Shown: piece by piece, positions 1 through 11,462 of the stretch
Position numbering within the stretch: position 1 is the first letter of the stretch
Layout of the letters: each line of letters starts with the position of its first letter
Assembly (NCBI GenBank): GCA_958450325.1
Contig: OY288244.1
Coordinates: 36,641,424 to 36,705,423 of the forward strand
Reading direction: 5' to 3'
DNA: 64,000 bases
Origin: Agrostemma githago
Lineage: Eukaryota > Streptophyta > Magnoliopsida > Caryophyllales > Caryophyllaceae
Notes under the pieces: model-generated
The model's database searches: none
What the model was told of the DNA's origin: nothing
The model's input: the letters and a program-made list of their open reading frames with translations, nothing else
Program-made: the position numbers and the translations under genes

Positions 1-604
1 GCCCGATGACCGAAGCATCCAGTCTACCTTTCATGCATCCAAGAGTCCGGATTTGATTTAAGTCCGAGTCTGAGTCTGAGTCTAGGATGTTCTATTCCAA
101 AGTCAAAGTCAAAGTCAAAGTCAGAGTCAATTGTATTCTGTCCTCTTTTCCAAAGTTCAATAAAATCAGCTTTCCTGTTTCTCATATATACTTTCCTTAT
201 GTGTTTCCGAGAACGTGATGAACACCATCATACACTGTGAGCACACGCACGTGACTATTATAGGCACATCTGTAATGTGCAGGAAACCGAGCCCGTGTTT
301 TCTTTTTACCTATTCCATGTCTGGTATAGAAAAGCCACACGACTACCCGTAGCAGGAGCGGTATCGAATCCTATGACAAATCTAGGTAATCTCCTAGTTC
401 GGGTTCAAGACGGGAGGCAAGCCCATTTCCCACAATAAAACACCCATCCGATAAGACTGACCAATCCCTACCTTATTAGGTGTTAGCCTGACCGACAAAA
501 AAAAAAAAAAAACTGGACACAAAAAAAAAATCGAAAGTCCATGAGAAAAAAGCAAAAGGCCAAAAAAAAAGCAGGCCATCATCAAAAAAATTCAGAATAC
601 CCAT

Positions 605-766
605 GACCACGGTCAACGGTCAATTCAAGTGAAAGCCCCACGACCAGGGTACGGTCAAAATTATCAAAACCCACGACCGCGGCTAAAGGTCAATAAAAAA
701 AATCAAATACCCATGACCGTGGTCAACGGTCAACTCAAGTGAAAATCCTTTGACCGTGGTACGGTC
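605..766. repeat. GACC..GGTC motif array in element A
   Basis: Five copies of a near-palindromic word of the form GACCRYGGTC or GACC..GGTACGGTC start at about 605, 642, 675, 715 and 752. The first two and last two copies form two blocks 110 bases apart that resemble each other over their whole length (shared words such as TCAAGTGAAA). This is a degenerate tandem duplication with short dyad motifs. Its function is unknown. It resembles in style, but not in sequence, the motif arrays of elements B, C and D. Confidence 0.6.
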
Positions 767-1132
767 AAATTCAAAATTATCAATACCATCCGATAGGGGA
801 GTAACAATCAAGCTGGTCAGCTAACACCACACTCAGCCTTCCCACATTACAACCCTCAAGACCTCCTCGAGACCTAGGCCAGAGACAGCCCGGAATTTTG
901 AGGATTCAAGCTCCATAGGATACCCCTAACCACTAGGGCCAGACATGGAAACCAGATCCCGCATTATCAAACCAGCCCAATCGAAGTTCGAACCATTTTT
1001 ACTCGACTTCCCCCGTTCCTACCACATTACAATACCTTACCCTCGAAGCCTCAGCTCCACAAAATCGAGCTCTAGATTTCGAATCATCAAAGCCACTTAC
1101 TTCCTAGCACCACATTTCCAAAAACATCAAAT

Positions 1133-1284
1133 CCCGAGAACAAAACTCGTTAAAATTCCCCGAGAGCAGAACTCGTTAAAAATCCCGAGAACAAAACTTG
1201 TTAAAATTTCCCGAGAGCAGAACTCGTTAAAAATCCCGAGAGCAGAACTCGTTAAAAATCCCGAGAACAAAACTCGTTAAAATC
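1133..1284. repeat. 25-26 bp tandem repeat, 6 units
   Basis: Six units begin at 1133, 1158, 1184, 1210, 1235 and 1260. Each has the form CCCGAGARCARAACTCGTTA followed by an A-rich tail. Two unit types (GAACAAAAC and GAGCAGAAC) are interspersed. It lies in the 3' untranslated part of element A and creates a spurious repetitive reading frame that should not be called a gene. Confidence 0.85.
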
Positions 1285-2646
1285 CCATCCAAACCAGTTA
1301 CCAACTCCAAACACGGGAACTCAACTTGCAGTCGGCATAGAACATGCCCAAATAGTTCACACCACCTCTGGGGGCTACCCCGGAAAACGCTCACAGTCAC
1401 AGGATTAATATCCTCACCATTCAAGCCCTTTGATCAAGACATCACTGGGAATGCACCTAGCCTACACCGTCATTACGGCGGCTAAGTTACACGCAAAGTC
1501 TTATTAGAATAGGCACCATAATACATCTTCCGCCACTGAACTACGGCATGGTTTGATTTCACTACACGTGAATACGTAGGCAGCCTTTCAACAGAGGCAC
1601 AACCACCCACATTGAGACACATCCAAAAAAGCGCCATTATTCCGGTCATGACACCATCATGTTCTCAACAGCTAGCTTTGTTGTCCAGGGGGGCTTCTCC
1701 TAGGCAGAAGTTCTCCATCCACTCACAAAATCCAGATAAATCCAAAAAAAATCTAGCCTCCTTTCTGTAGTGTGTCCTAGTACTCGGCTCAGTCGAAGAC
1801 AAGAATCTGTCAGGACTCAAGGCAATACCCACTTGGGAAATGTACCCTAGAATCAGAAATCCGGAAGGGCACCAGACTAAAACAGTCCCATTACAGGCTA
1901 CTGCAATCCCCCCATAGCATATCTATCCCGTTTCGATGTGCGACCGTGTTGCCACTCGCCTAGGCTACGGGATAGCCCAACTTAAGAGTCTTGTTAGGCG
2001 GCCCACACTCCTACCGAGTCACGGTCCAACCCCTCGAGAGTCCAGTCGTGTCAGTCAACTCGTCCGGTCACGTCCAGAGTCGAGTCTGTCGGTAGGCCTC
2101 TCTCTTCAAATTCCACTTTGAAATTTGCAAAATCTAGCCATTCGAAAAAAGATCCTTTTCGACAAGGTCAAATTTCGGTCTATTTAAACTGCAAATTACT
2201 TTCCTAATCTTTGTTAGGAGTCAAAAATCTCAAAGTTTCCAAAATTCAAAAATCTCAAATTTTCAAGATTTCAAAATTCAAGTTTTCAAAAAATCATTTT
2301 CCCCCAGCGCGAGTAATTTTGCTACCTATGTGTTGCATGCATTTTATGTGACTTATACAGGTACGACTCAAACAGGGACGTGCAACCCACTATACCTCCC
2401 CAGCGGAAGCCAACGGTGGTATCTAACGGGATGGGCCTACATATAGGCGCACCCAGGACTTATGCGACAAGTCCAATTCACCATGGAGTTATCGTCATCA
2501 GCTCAGGTATGACTTCTAACTTATGGCTGGCGAGCCCTTCACGCGAGTCTAATGGACTATAAACGACCCGACCGGAAGTCCGCCAGGTTTCAATCCGCGA
2601 TTGGCCTGGTGGCTACTTTGACTTTCGCCTTGTCCAAACCTCAGTC

Positions 2647-2659
2647 AGAGTGGGGGCTC
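2647..2659 (+). other. Polypurine tract of element A
   Basis: AGAGTGGGGGCTC lies immediately upstream of the LTR start TGTAGACACC. The same word precedes the LTR of element B at 8803-8815. In this family the plus-strand primer is cut at such a tract, which fixes the LTR boundary. Confidence 0.75.
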
Positions 2660-5001
2660 TGTAGACACCCATATTTTGACTGCCAGGTGTCTATAACAGT
2701 TTCCAAAAAACACCCGATGATGACCGAACGCTAACATGCTTCTATGCGCTCGGATACGGGCTCAAATCCATTAATCGCTAGCTAACACACTTACAGAGTA
2801 CAAATCTCACAAAATCAACCTCAAATCCAGGTCCACTGGGACGTTTCCAATCAAATAAGGCTAATTTGGGCCGAAACCGACACCGGAATTAAAACCAACT
2901 TTTAGCGATTGGGTCAACCCTGGTCAAAGTCGTTTCCGAGACACATCAAAGCAGCCACTCAAATACAAAAAGTCCAACTCAAGAAGCAAAACCAACAGTC
3001 CACCTTCAGACGGGCCATCAGGTCAAGTCCGTCAGAGCAAAAACCCTAGACACCAAAGTACGTGGGCAATGCCTATATAAGCAACCCCATGCACACACAA
3101 TTACACATCTTTTACACATCAAATTCAACCCTAATTCAACTTTTACCACTTCAAAAAGAACCCTAATCGTATACATGCAACCCTAATCAAACCCTAGCAA
3201 TTCTACACTAGCAAAAAAACCCTAAACCTAGTTTTAGGAATCAATCCCGAGCCACCATAACTTAACCTCCATAAAACCTCGAAGACTCTTGTGTTAAAGC
3301 CACGGTTACGAGTTCGATCCGAGACAAGAACATGTAGGTTGAGGGTGTCAAAACCCCGTTCTCTCCTTCTTCTCTTCCTCTCGTCATCTTCTTCGGTTTT
3401 TCTTACTTTTTTATTTATTTATTTTTTTTCTTTATTGCATCATAATATCGATAATAACTAATACAAAACATTAAAATACTTATCGATTTGTGTCGAATAA
3501 GAGGGGTATCGGAATAAGGAAACACGAATATACAAGTGTACTGCACACAGCGTTGACGGTCGCTTGTTCCAGTACCCCGATTATTTGATTATTGAGATAA
3601 GTTAACTTAAACAATATTTTTTTATTTTGTTTGCATCATTATCATTAGTCGCATATTTACATTAGTTTTCAAAAAATAAGCATTATATTTAATAAGGGTC
3701 GAAACCCGTTGACGCGGATCTGACATCCTAATCCTTAGAGATTTATTTCGATGTCAGAAAAGCCGAGGGAATCAAGTTTTCATTCAAGCAAAGTGTCGAT
3801 ACGTTAGATCCGATGCCAATTCCATAATTGGATGTCGAGTCTAATAATCTAATCAAACAATTTAGCCAATTCAATTTTTCGTTGATGCTAACGTAGATGT
3901 TATTTAATTCGTTCGAATCATGACACTACAAACGCGGAGGAATATCTATATCGTCTTGGTTATTTTGAACGATTCAAATCAATATTCTTTATTTTTTCAC
4001 TCTAGTATTCCATATCGATTCCATAATCGAATATGGGATATGACGAGCATCACAATTAAAATCGAGTATAAATTATTCCAAGTATTTAATATCGATTTCA
4101 TAATCAAATATTGAATACGACGAATATCGAAAATATTAAGTCGAGTGCAAATTACGCAATATTTGTACGCGATTTAATAAAATCATCAATTTTCTGAAGA
4201 AAACAATTTCGCTCTTTTTTATTATTATTCTTCGAACATCATTTTTTTTAGACAAAACATTTTTTTTAGATCTCGATATATTTTTTTCCTTGAACTCGGT
4301 CAACACGTGTTAATCCATCACGTGACCTACTATTCTTTTCAAAACCATGCATCATACTACATTATTCGCAAACTGTTATTATCGTTATACTGTTACTAAC
4401 AAGTTTGTTATTTTCTTGTCAATTTATTTTTGTTTATTTTATTGTACTAAAATGAACTCACATGCTAAATTTAACTTCGACGTTAGAATTAGTTGCATTA
4501 AATTGACATAGAAACCCTCTTTTCAATTTCATTCACATGTTTAGGGAAAATAATCTTTGCATATCATTTTCCCGTTTAACTAATGCGCGTATTGGAAAGT
4601 TATTCGAATTCTTAGTAGAGGCCGCTAATGTGCGGGCGGGGTTTGGTGTTCTTTGTGGGTTTCCCAACACGCACCTTCACCCCTTACTTAGAACCTCGGT
4701 TTCCGGATGCCCAAAACCGTTGGCGCACGAGAGTAATTCAATACACAATATCCGATAATGTCGGTATTGGTATCAAATGCAAAGGGACGAGCCCAATAAA
4801 CGCTGACATCGGAAATGGGCCGTATTTTGTATACGGACCACTACGACATAGAGTGGGCTTGAATGGTTCCGAATAACCACAAAATTCGGTGGCGACTCCA
4901 CTTCGACCTAAATTTCAATTCGATCCGTTTCATATGGAGATTCATTCGCCTCCCCAAACCCGCGCGTGGCCGCGTCGTGGTGGTCCTATGTCATGTCCAC
5001 A
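2660..5001 (+). repeat. LTR1: 3' LTR of element A
   Basis: It starts TGTAGACACC directly after the polypurine tract and ends ATGTCCACA, matching the ends of LTR2 (8816-11,462) and the inverted LTR of element C. Length is about 2.34 kb. The 5' quarter has a TATA-like word (3074-3080) with CCCTAA/AACCCTA-rich leader sequence after it. The 3' third holds a block conserved in all the large LTRs of this window (about 4613-4690, containing GTGCGGGCGGGG). It lacks the palindrome cassettes found at the corresponding places of LTR2. The two LTRs are clearly diverged, so they are unlikely to be the pair of one insertion. Confidence 0.85.
3074..3080 (+). promoter_or_regulatory. TATA box of LTR1
   Basis: TATATAA in the context GCCTATATAAGCAACCCC, about 415 bases into the LTR. 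It is followed by a leader rich in AACCCTAA words. LTR2 has a matching TATTTATA at 9308-9315 in the same context, which supports it as the element promoter. The transcription start is not determined. Confidence 0.55.
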
Positions 5002-5002
5002 C

Positions 5003-6208
5003 CCGGGAACTGAAAACCTGGGCAAGAAAGCCCTGCGGAGATTAGCAACCCTATTTGTTCGCACGGACGACGGGCAATTATACAAAAAGACGGCACAGGG
5101 GGCTCTACTCCTATGCATCGACAAAATACAGGCCGAAAAGGTAATGAACGAAGTACACGATGGTGAAAACGGCCCGCATATGAACGCCCATATGCTAGCC
5201 CGCAAAATCATGAGGCTCGGGTATTATTGGAACACCATTGAAACAGACTGTCAGCTATATGTCAAACACTGCAATAACTGTTAGATCTTCGCCAATGTAC
5301 AGCATATGCCGTCTTCCCTCTTATATACCAGGACGTCACCATGGCCATTTTCGACATGGGGCATAGACATAATTGGAAAGGTACACCCTTCCGGGACGGG
5401 AGGTCATTGTTTCATTTTGGTGGCCATCGACTACTTCACCAAATGGGTCGAAGCCGACTCATACCGTGTCTTGAACGCCAAGCACGTGGCCAAGTTTATC
5501 CAGAACAAGATCATATGCCGGTATGGGATCCCTCACGAATTCATCAGTGATCACGGGACCCACTTTCAAGCCGAAACTGCCGCATTGCTGGCAAAATATA
5601 AAATTCAAAGGCATACATCTTCGCCTTACCGACTTCAAACAAACGGAGCGGTAAAAGCGGCCAATAAAACAATTGTCACCATACTTAAAAAGATGGCTGA
5701 GAATTATCGGGACTGGCCCGACAAAATACCCTTCGCCCTATGGGGATACCGAACTTCAATTCGCACTGCAACCGGAGCAACTCCATATTACCTGACATAC
5801 GGAATGGAAGCAGTCCAACCGGTCGAGCTAGAGGTGCCATCCCTTAGGATTTTACTTGAAAGCCAAGTACCTGAGGCAGATTGGGTCCAAGCCCGATACG
5901 ATTCGTTAGTCCTTCTGGACGAACGGCGATCACGGGCCCTCAACAACATTCAAATATATCAAAAACGAATCCAACAGGCTTTCAACAAAAGGGCTAGGCC
6001 CAGGAACATCAAACAAGGAGATTTGGTCCTAAAATCGGTCCGTGCCTTACTACCGGTTGACCCAAGGGGTAAATTCAAACCCAATTGGGCTGGGCCATAC
6101 TTAGTCAAGAAGGTCCTATCAGGAGGAGCGGTGATGCTGACAGACTTGGACGGGAACGAATTTGTCAACCCAACCAATTTGGACCAGCTGAAGCGCTACT
6201 ACCCCTAA
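5003..6208 (+). pseudogene. gypsy pol C-terminus: integrase of element B (inactive)
   Basis: Integrase joins reverse-transcribed element DNA into the chromosome. The piece starts before the HHCC zinc-binding domain (HDGENGPHMNAHMLARKIM, later CNNC), followed by an in-frame TAG at 5282-5284. The same frame then continues through the catalytic core: WGIDIIGKV (first Asp), ISDHGTHF (second Asp), then GAVKAANKTI, where the DDE glutamate is replaced by Lys (AAA at 5654-5656). The C-terminal part has the gypsy-type PKFKPNW-like segment (GKFKPNWAGPYLV) and ends QLKRYYP at the stop. The counterpart in element D has GAVEAANKTI, so the Lys is a private lesion. With the stop codon and the lost catalytic residue this copy cannot be functional. 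gag, protease and RT of B are not in the window. Confidence 0.92.
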
Positions 6209-6603
6209 AACCCATCTCAATGTCATTTGCAAAAATTTATAAAAATTTGCCTTTTTATAAATTTTCAAAAAATTATAGACAAGTCAATAAGTTAGAATTA
6301 ATTATTCTACCGTCACACATCTCGAATTAATAATCTTGATGTATTTCGAAAATTGCAAAAATCAATCAAATCATATTTTGAACTACGTTTGGCTTGATTC
6401 CGCTAATCGTGGATACGTAGGCAACCCCTCAAAAGGGTACAACCATTGCAATAAACAAAAAGACGGGAACGGTATTCTTTAATACGTCTTTATTAAACCG
6501 ATTAGACTCGGGAACTACAAAAAAAACGCCGGACACGGCATACACGCACAAAAAATCACACCACAAAAAATAATAATAATATTCAAATAATAAAATAAGG
6601 AGA

Positions 6604-8147
6604 CTAATATCTGAGCATCTTCCCCTTCCCCTTGTCCTTCGGGTCACGCGAAGCCTGAGGTCTTCGAGGTGGGGACGAGCGTTCCCGAATCACCAGTGGA
6701 ACCTCCTTAGCACGAGCCCGTTTCTTCGACGACGGGTCTTCTACCACAGTCTTCGGTCCAATGCAAGCCCTCACGTGCTCGGGTAATCTATCCCGTGGGC
6801 CGAGTTGGTCCTGCACGGTTAGCTTTGGGCCTAGTCTCCTTCCCAAGTCAGTCTGGGGGCTCACCTTCCCCCAAGCACCTTTAGCACTAGACCCTTCAGC
6901 TTGAGTCTAAGTCTTCTTTTCGTGACCTGACATTAGACGAACCATGGTAGCCGGGGTGTCACCATTATCGAAGAATCCCCTGTTGTCTTTAGCTTGCTCC
7001 CTTCGCAGCAGGTCGAAGGCTTCGTCAACCTTCAGCGCAGCTCGGGCTTTAGCATCACCTGCTTTGGTCCACTTCGTGTAAGAGTCTGAAACCCAGATCG
7101 AATGGCGAGATTTGACAATGGGCCAAGTATGCCGGGTGTACCATCTTTGCATCCAGGTATCACACATTACATCAGTCAGTTGGGTAGGGTCACTCACAAC
7201 TGCTTCAACTTCAGGGATTCGCTGGGTCCATCCATACTGCCTTAGTATGTGATCTGGGTAGAGATGAACCGTCTGCCTGAAAGATAGGATCACCTGATAG
7301 CGGGCTCTGTCACTCGGGTCCAAGCCACTCCAAAGGTAGATGGGCCACCACGGAACTACCCATCGAATTAACGGGCCACCATGGAATGACAAAACCTCGT
7401 CCCAATACTTTTGCTTGATCTGATGAGAAAAGTCAATGGCCCGCCTCCTCTTCATCACCTGGTTATGACGATAGTTGCTCGCATCAAGAAGAGGGTCTAT
7501 CACTGATAGCCTCTCATATAGCCAAATCTGCAAAAAGGAAACAAAAACATGAGTTCTCGAGGAGAAATAGGCGTCCGCCCAAGGCCACTCGGTCGAGTGC
7601 CTAGGACACTCGATCGAGTGGTACTCCTGAACAGAAACAGGGGGCTTTTTACGAGGGCGCTCGGTCGAGTGCCAGGGTGACTCGATCGAGTTCCCACTGC
7701 AGGAAACCATCCGCGAAGAAAAAAATCAAAAAAATCGAAAATCAAAAAAATAAATTGCAAAGTAACATACTTGCAACAAGCGGGTGCTCCCGGTAAGACG
7801 AGTTGATGAGTCTCTCTTGCGGCTGTCCGATCCTTGGATAATCTCGCCCGTGATCAGCCAAGCCGGACTGTGTTCAGTCTCCATCAAATCTACTACGGTC
7901 AGAAGACGGGTGTTCCTATAGCTGCAATCTCCTCAGGTAAAGGGCAAACTTCGCCCCGGGGAAAAGCAAAGACATGATACATGTCATCCCAGTAAGCCAA
8001 GCATGCATCCAGGAAATAACGATCAACCACCATCTGACGGAACGGGTACAACTGAGTTATACCCGTTTGATTCAAAGCCACCCTATCCGTGTCCCTAAAG
8101 CGACGGGACCACTCCTGCAACATAATGGTCAATCTATCGATTCCCAT
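6604..8147 (-). pseudogene. Antisense PMD-like ORF of element B
   Basis: This minus-strand gene lies between pol and the 3' LTR, as is known for Tat-lineage elements, whose extra antisense ORFs often resemble the plant mobile domain. Exon 1 starts at 8147 (MGIDRLTIMLQEWSRRF), contains FLDACLAYWDDMYHVFAFPRG, and needs a one-base frame change near 7905 to continue to a GTATGT donor near 7770. The intron holds the palindrome cassette, and a TTTTTGCAG acceptor near 7530 opens exon 2 (IWLYERLSVIDP, then WVVPWWPIYLWSGL). A TAG near 6907 interrupts the frame, which then continues to 6604 in a basic tail (KKRARAKE, KDKGKGKML). Domain layout and intron position match the antisense gene of element D. 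The molecular role is unknown. The copy is broken by one frameshift and one stop. Confidence 0.75.
7586..7692. repeat. Palindrome cassette 1 (in intron of the antisense ORF)
   Basis: Four 14-bp palindromes of the form CACTCGRTCGAGTG start at 7586, 7607, 7658 and 7679. Each pair is spaced 21 bases start to start (14-bp palindrome, 7-bp spacer). The two pairs are separated by a 37-base linker containing GGGGGCTTTTTACGAGGG. The same architecture recurs at 9175, 10,454, 10,568, 21,322 and 22,689. It lies inside the predicted intron of the minus-strand PMD-like gene. Confidence 0.9.
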
Positions 8148-8802
8148 GGCTAATTCCTTAAGAAAATAAAGAGACTTTCTTTTTGCCTTAAGGGAAATAA
8201 AGAGACTTTCTTTAAAGAAGGGATTGATTTGTGATGAGAACTATGAAGAAATCAAGAGCAAGAGAGGGCTATATATAGCATTAGCCTTGCAAACTGTTTA
8301 GGAAAATTTCCTAATTCTAATTGGAATCAAACCGCTAGCCTAGTCTCGATACTTTCACGGAAATCTCCATCCCGAACTTTCCTAATCTTTTTTAGGAGTC
8401 AAAAATCTCAAAGTTTCCAAAATTCAAAAATCTCAAATTTTCAAGATTTCAAAAATTCAAATTTTCAAAAAATCAATTCTCCCCAGCACGAGTCATTTTA
8501 CTACCTACGTGTTGCATGCATTTTATGTGACTTATACAGGTACGACTCAAACAAGACATGCAAACCACTACACCTCCCCAGCATTTTCACGGGATGGGCC
8601 TACACACAGGCACACCCAGGACTTACGCGACAAGTCCAAATGCCCCACGGAGTATTATCATCAGCCCAGGTATGGTTTCTAGCTTATGGCTGGCAAGCCC
8701 TTCACGCAAGTCTAATGGACTATAAACGACCCGAACAGAAGTCTACCAGGTCTTAATTGACTTGGTAGCTACTCTGACTTTCGCCCTGTCCAAGCCTCAG
8801 TG

Positions 8803-8815
8803 AGAGTGGGGGCTC
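8803..8815 (+). other. Polypurine tract of element B
   Basis: GAGAGTGGGGGCTC-type purine run immediately before the LTR start TGTAGACACC. It is identical in form to the tract before LTR1. Confidence 0.75.
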
Positions 8816-9174
8816 TGTAGACACCCGCATTTTGACTGCCAGGTGTCTATGGCAGTTTCCAAAAAATACCCGATGATGATCGGACGCTAACATGCTTCTA
8901 TGCGCTCGGATACGGGCTCAAATCCATTAATTGATGGCTAACACACTTACAGAGTACAAATATCACAACATCAACCTCAAATCCAGGTCCAGTGGGCCGT
9001 TTCCAATCAAATAAGGCTAATTTGGGCCGAAACCGACACCAGAATTAAAACTGACTTTTTGCGATTGGGTCAACCCCGGTCAAAGTCGTTTCCAAGACGC
9101 ACAAAACAGTCCCTCACATCATCAAAAGTCCAAGTCAAAGTCCAAGCCAATGGACCCGTGCAACCCATTTGGGC

Positions 9175-9279
9175 CACTCGATCGAGTGACCGACCCACTC
9201 GATCGAGTGGGCCTGTTTCGAGCCCGGCTGCAGGCGTAACGGGCCACTCGACCGAGTTAGCCACCTACTCGGTCGAGTA
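9175..9279. repeat. Palindrome cassette 2 (LTR2, upstream of TATA)
   Basis: Palindromes start at 9175, 9196, 9245 and 9266: two perfect CACTCGATCGAGTG, then the variants CACTCGACCGAGTT and TACTCGGTCGAGTA. Pair spacing is 21 bases and the pairs are separated by a 35-base linker. The cassette ends about 30 bases before the TATA-like word, a position where it could act on LTR transcription. That role is an inference. Confidence 0.9.
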
Positions 9280-10453
9280 ACCCTAAACCGGGTGCCCTAC
9301 CCTAGCCTATTTATACACCCCATGCAACACCATTTAACACACTTTTTGACAACTCCAAGAAACCCAAGGGCAACCCTACACACACACACACAACATCTTT
9401 ACAAACCCTAAGCAAACCCTAAGCAATACAATAGCAAAAACCCTAAACCTAGTTTTAGGAGTCAATCCCGAGCCACCATCCACCTCGAAGACTCTTGTGT
9501 TAAAGCCACGGTTACGAGTTCGATCCGAGACAAGAACATGTAGGTTGAGGGTGTCAAAACCCCGTTCTCTTCTCCTTCTCTCTTCGTCGTCCGTCTTCAT
9601 CTTCTTCGTCTTTTCTTTCGTTTTATATTTTGTTCATTGTATCATAATATCGATAATACTATCAATATAAAAGCATTAAAATACTTATCGATTTGTGTCG
9701 AATAAGAGGGATATCGGAATAAGAAAATACGAATATACAAGTGTACTGCACATAGCGTTGACGGTCGCTTATTCCGGTACCCCGACTATTTGATTATTGA
9801 GATAAGTTAACTTAAACAATAATTTGTTATTCTTTTCGTTGTCCTCGTCTTTAATCTTGCATTCATCAATTTTAAAACCTTTTCCAAGAAACATATTTTT
9901 AATAAGGGTCGAAACCCGTTGACGTGGATCCGACATCACAATCCTTAGGAATTTATTTCGATGTCGGAGAAGCCGAGGGAATCAAGCCCTCTAATTTAAG
10001 CAAAGCGTCGATTCGTTAGATCCGATACCAATTTCATAGTTGGATGTCGAATCTAACAATCTAGTCAATTTAATTCAATTAATTCGATTTCTCGTTGATG
10101 CTAACGTAGATGTCACGTTGTAATTATGACGCTACAAACGCGGAGAGAAATTCATATCGTTTTGATTGACTTAAAACGACTCAAATCAATTTTCTTTATT
10201 TTTCGCTCTAGTATCTCGTATCGATTCAATAATCGAATACGGGATATAATGAGCATTCAAATTTAGAGTCGGGTATAAATTCAATAATATTTATATTCGG
10301 TTCAATCAAATTGATGATTTATAAAAAGCCCGAATCGAGCATAAGTCGTGCAATATTTATGCTCAATTCGGTAAAATCGTCGAATTATCAAAAATCAAAA
10401 GCAATTTCTAAATCAACACAAAATTGCAGACGAATTACAATTCGTACAGGGGG

Positions 10454-10675
10454 CACTCGACCGAGTGCCTAGCCCACTCGGTCGAGTGGCACCCCAAAAT
10501 CGGATCAGAATGCTTACTACGACCCCCACTCGGTCGAGTCTCACAGTGACTCGGTCGAGTGGCCATGTACTCGACCGAGTTGGCCAATAACTCGGCCGAG
10601 TATGGTCTCAAACGCCAAACAGAAACCTTTTTTAGAGGTTCACTCGATCGAGTCTGTCGACCACTCGATCGAGTG
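10454..10675. repeat. Palindrome cassettes 3 and 4 in tandem (LTR2)
   Basis: Eight palindromes start at 10,454, 10,475, 10,527, 10,548, 10,568, 10,589, 10,641 and 10,662. Every pair is 21 bases apart, linkers within cassettes are 38 bases, and 6 bases lie between the two cassettes. Centre bases vary (CGATCG, CGGTCG, CGACCG, CGGCCG), but most changes keep the unit close to self-complementary. LTR1 has no counterpart at the aligned position. Confidence 0.9.
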
Positions 10676-11462
10676 GCCTCGTAACGACCAACACATGAGT
10701 CGCACATCCTTCTTTTCAAACTCGATAGTATTTTACGACTTAGGTCAACACGTGTTCAATTAATCACGTGTGTACTATCTTTTCAAACCATGCATCGTCT
10801 CGTTTACGCCATTCAATTCAATATTTGCACAAACTGTTATTATTCGTTATATCGTTACTAACAGTTTGTTTGCTTCCTTTGTCAATTTTTGTCGTTTATT
10901 TTATTTTACTAAAATGAACCCACATGCTAAAATTCAACTTCGACGTTAGAATTAATTGCATTAAATTGACTTAGAAACCCTTTTCAATTCCATTCACATG
11001 TTTAGGGAAAATAATCTTTGCATATCATTTTCCCGTTCGACTAACGCGCGTATTGGAAAGTCATTCGAATTCTTAGTAGAGGCCGCTAATGTGCGGGCGG
11101 GGTTGGGTGTCCTTTGTGGGCTTCCCAACACGTACCCTCACCCCTTACTCAGAACCTAGGTTTTCGGATGCCCGAAACCGTTGGCGCACGAGAGTCATTC
11201 AATACACAATATCCGATAATGTCGGTATTGGTATCAAATGCAAAGGGACGAGCCCAATAAACTCTGACATCGGAAATGGGCCGTATTTTGTATACGGACC
11301 ACTACGACATAGAGTGGGCTCGAATGGTTCCGAATAACCACAAAATTCGGTGGCGACTCCACTTCGACCTAAATTTCAATTCGATCCGTTTCATATGGAG
11401 ATTCATTCGCCTCCCCAAACCCGCGCGTGGCCGCGTCGGGGTGGACCTATGTCATGTCCACA

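Larger units (their letters stand above)
1..2659 (+). mobile_element. Element A: 3' internal region of a Tat/Ogre-type gypsy element
   Basis: No protein-coding region is recognisable here. Assignment rests on similarity to the 3' untranslated part of element B. The block at about 2216-2659 (a run of AAAATTCAAAAATCTC-like words, then GTGTTGCATGCATTTTATGTG) matches about 8385-8815 closely, and 1530-1610 matches 6370-6440 around TACGTAGGCA. It ends in a polypurine tract directly before an LTR. The pol part lies left of the window or is lost. No antisense PMD ORF like that of B and D is seen, so A may be a deleted derivative. The segment also holds two tandem arrays listed separately. The ORF-like stretches here are short and have no recognisable domain. 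Confidence 0.75.
5002..8815 (+). mobile_element. Element B: 3' pol and 3' internal region
   Basis: This runs from the right edge of LTR1 to the polypurine tract before LTR2. It begins abruptly inside pol, with no PBS or leader, just upstream of the integrase zinc-binding domain. The simplest reading is that element A inserted into B's pol and that the rest of B lies left of the window. After pol come about 400 bases of untranslated sequence with the conserved TACGTAGGCA word (about 6414), then the antisense PMD ORF, then about 670 bases of A/T-rich repeats and the polypurine tract. Confidence 0.75.
8816..11462 (+). repeat. LTR2: 3' LTR of element B
   Basis: It starts TGTAGACACC and ends ATGTCCACA, about 2.65 kb. 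It aligns with LTR1 over most of its length but is about 300 bases longer, largely because of palindrome cassettes near 9175-9279 and 10,454-10,675. TATA-like TATTTATA lies at 9308-9315, followed by a leader with AACCCTAA words. The right edge is sharp: homology to LTR1 stops at 11,462, where unrelated sequence starts (CTAGGGTATACATAT). The 5' partner LTR and the TSD would be left of the window. Confidence 0.85.

Noticed and set aside
394..585. Minus-strand reading frame of 63 codons
   Set aside because: Made by A-rich runs read as Phe repeats; low complexity and no domain.
4890..4903. TGGCGACTCCACTT near the end of LTR1 (also about 11,349) as a primer binding site
   Set aside because: It lies about 110 bases inside the LTR. 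The PBS follows the LTR end CA in elements C and D, where TTTGGCGACTCC is adjacent to the boundary fixed by the TSD of D.
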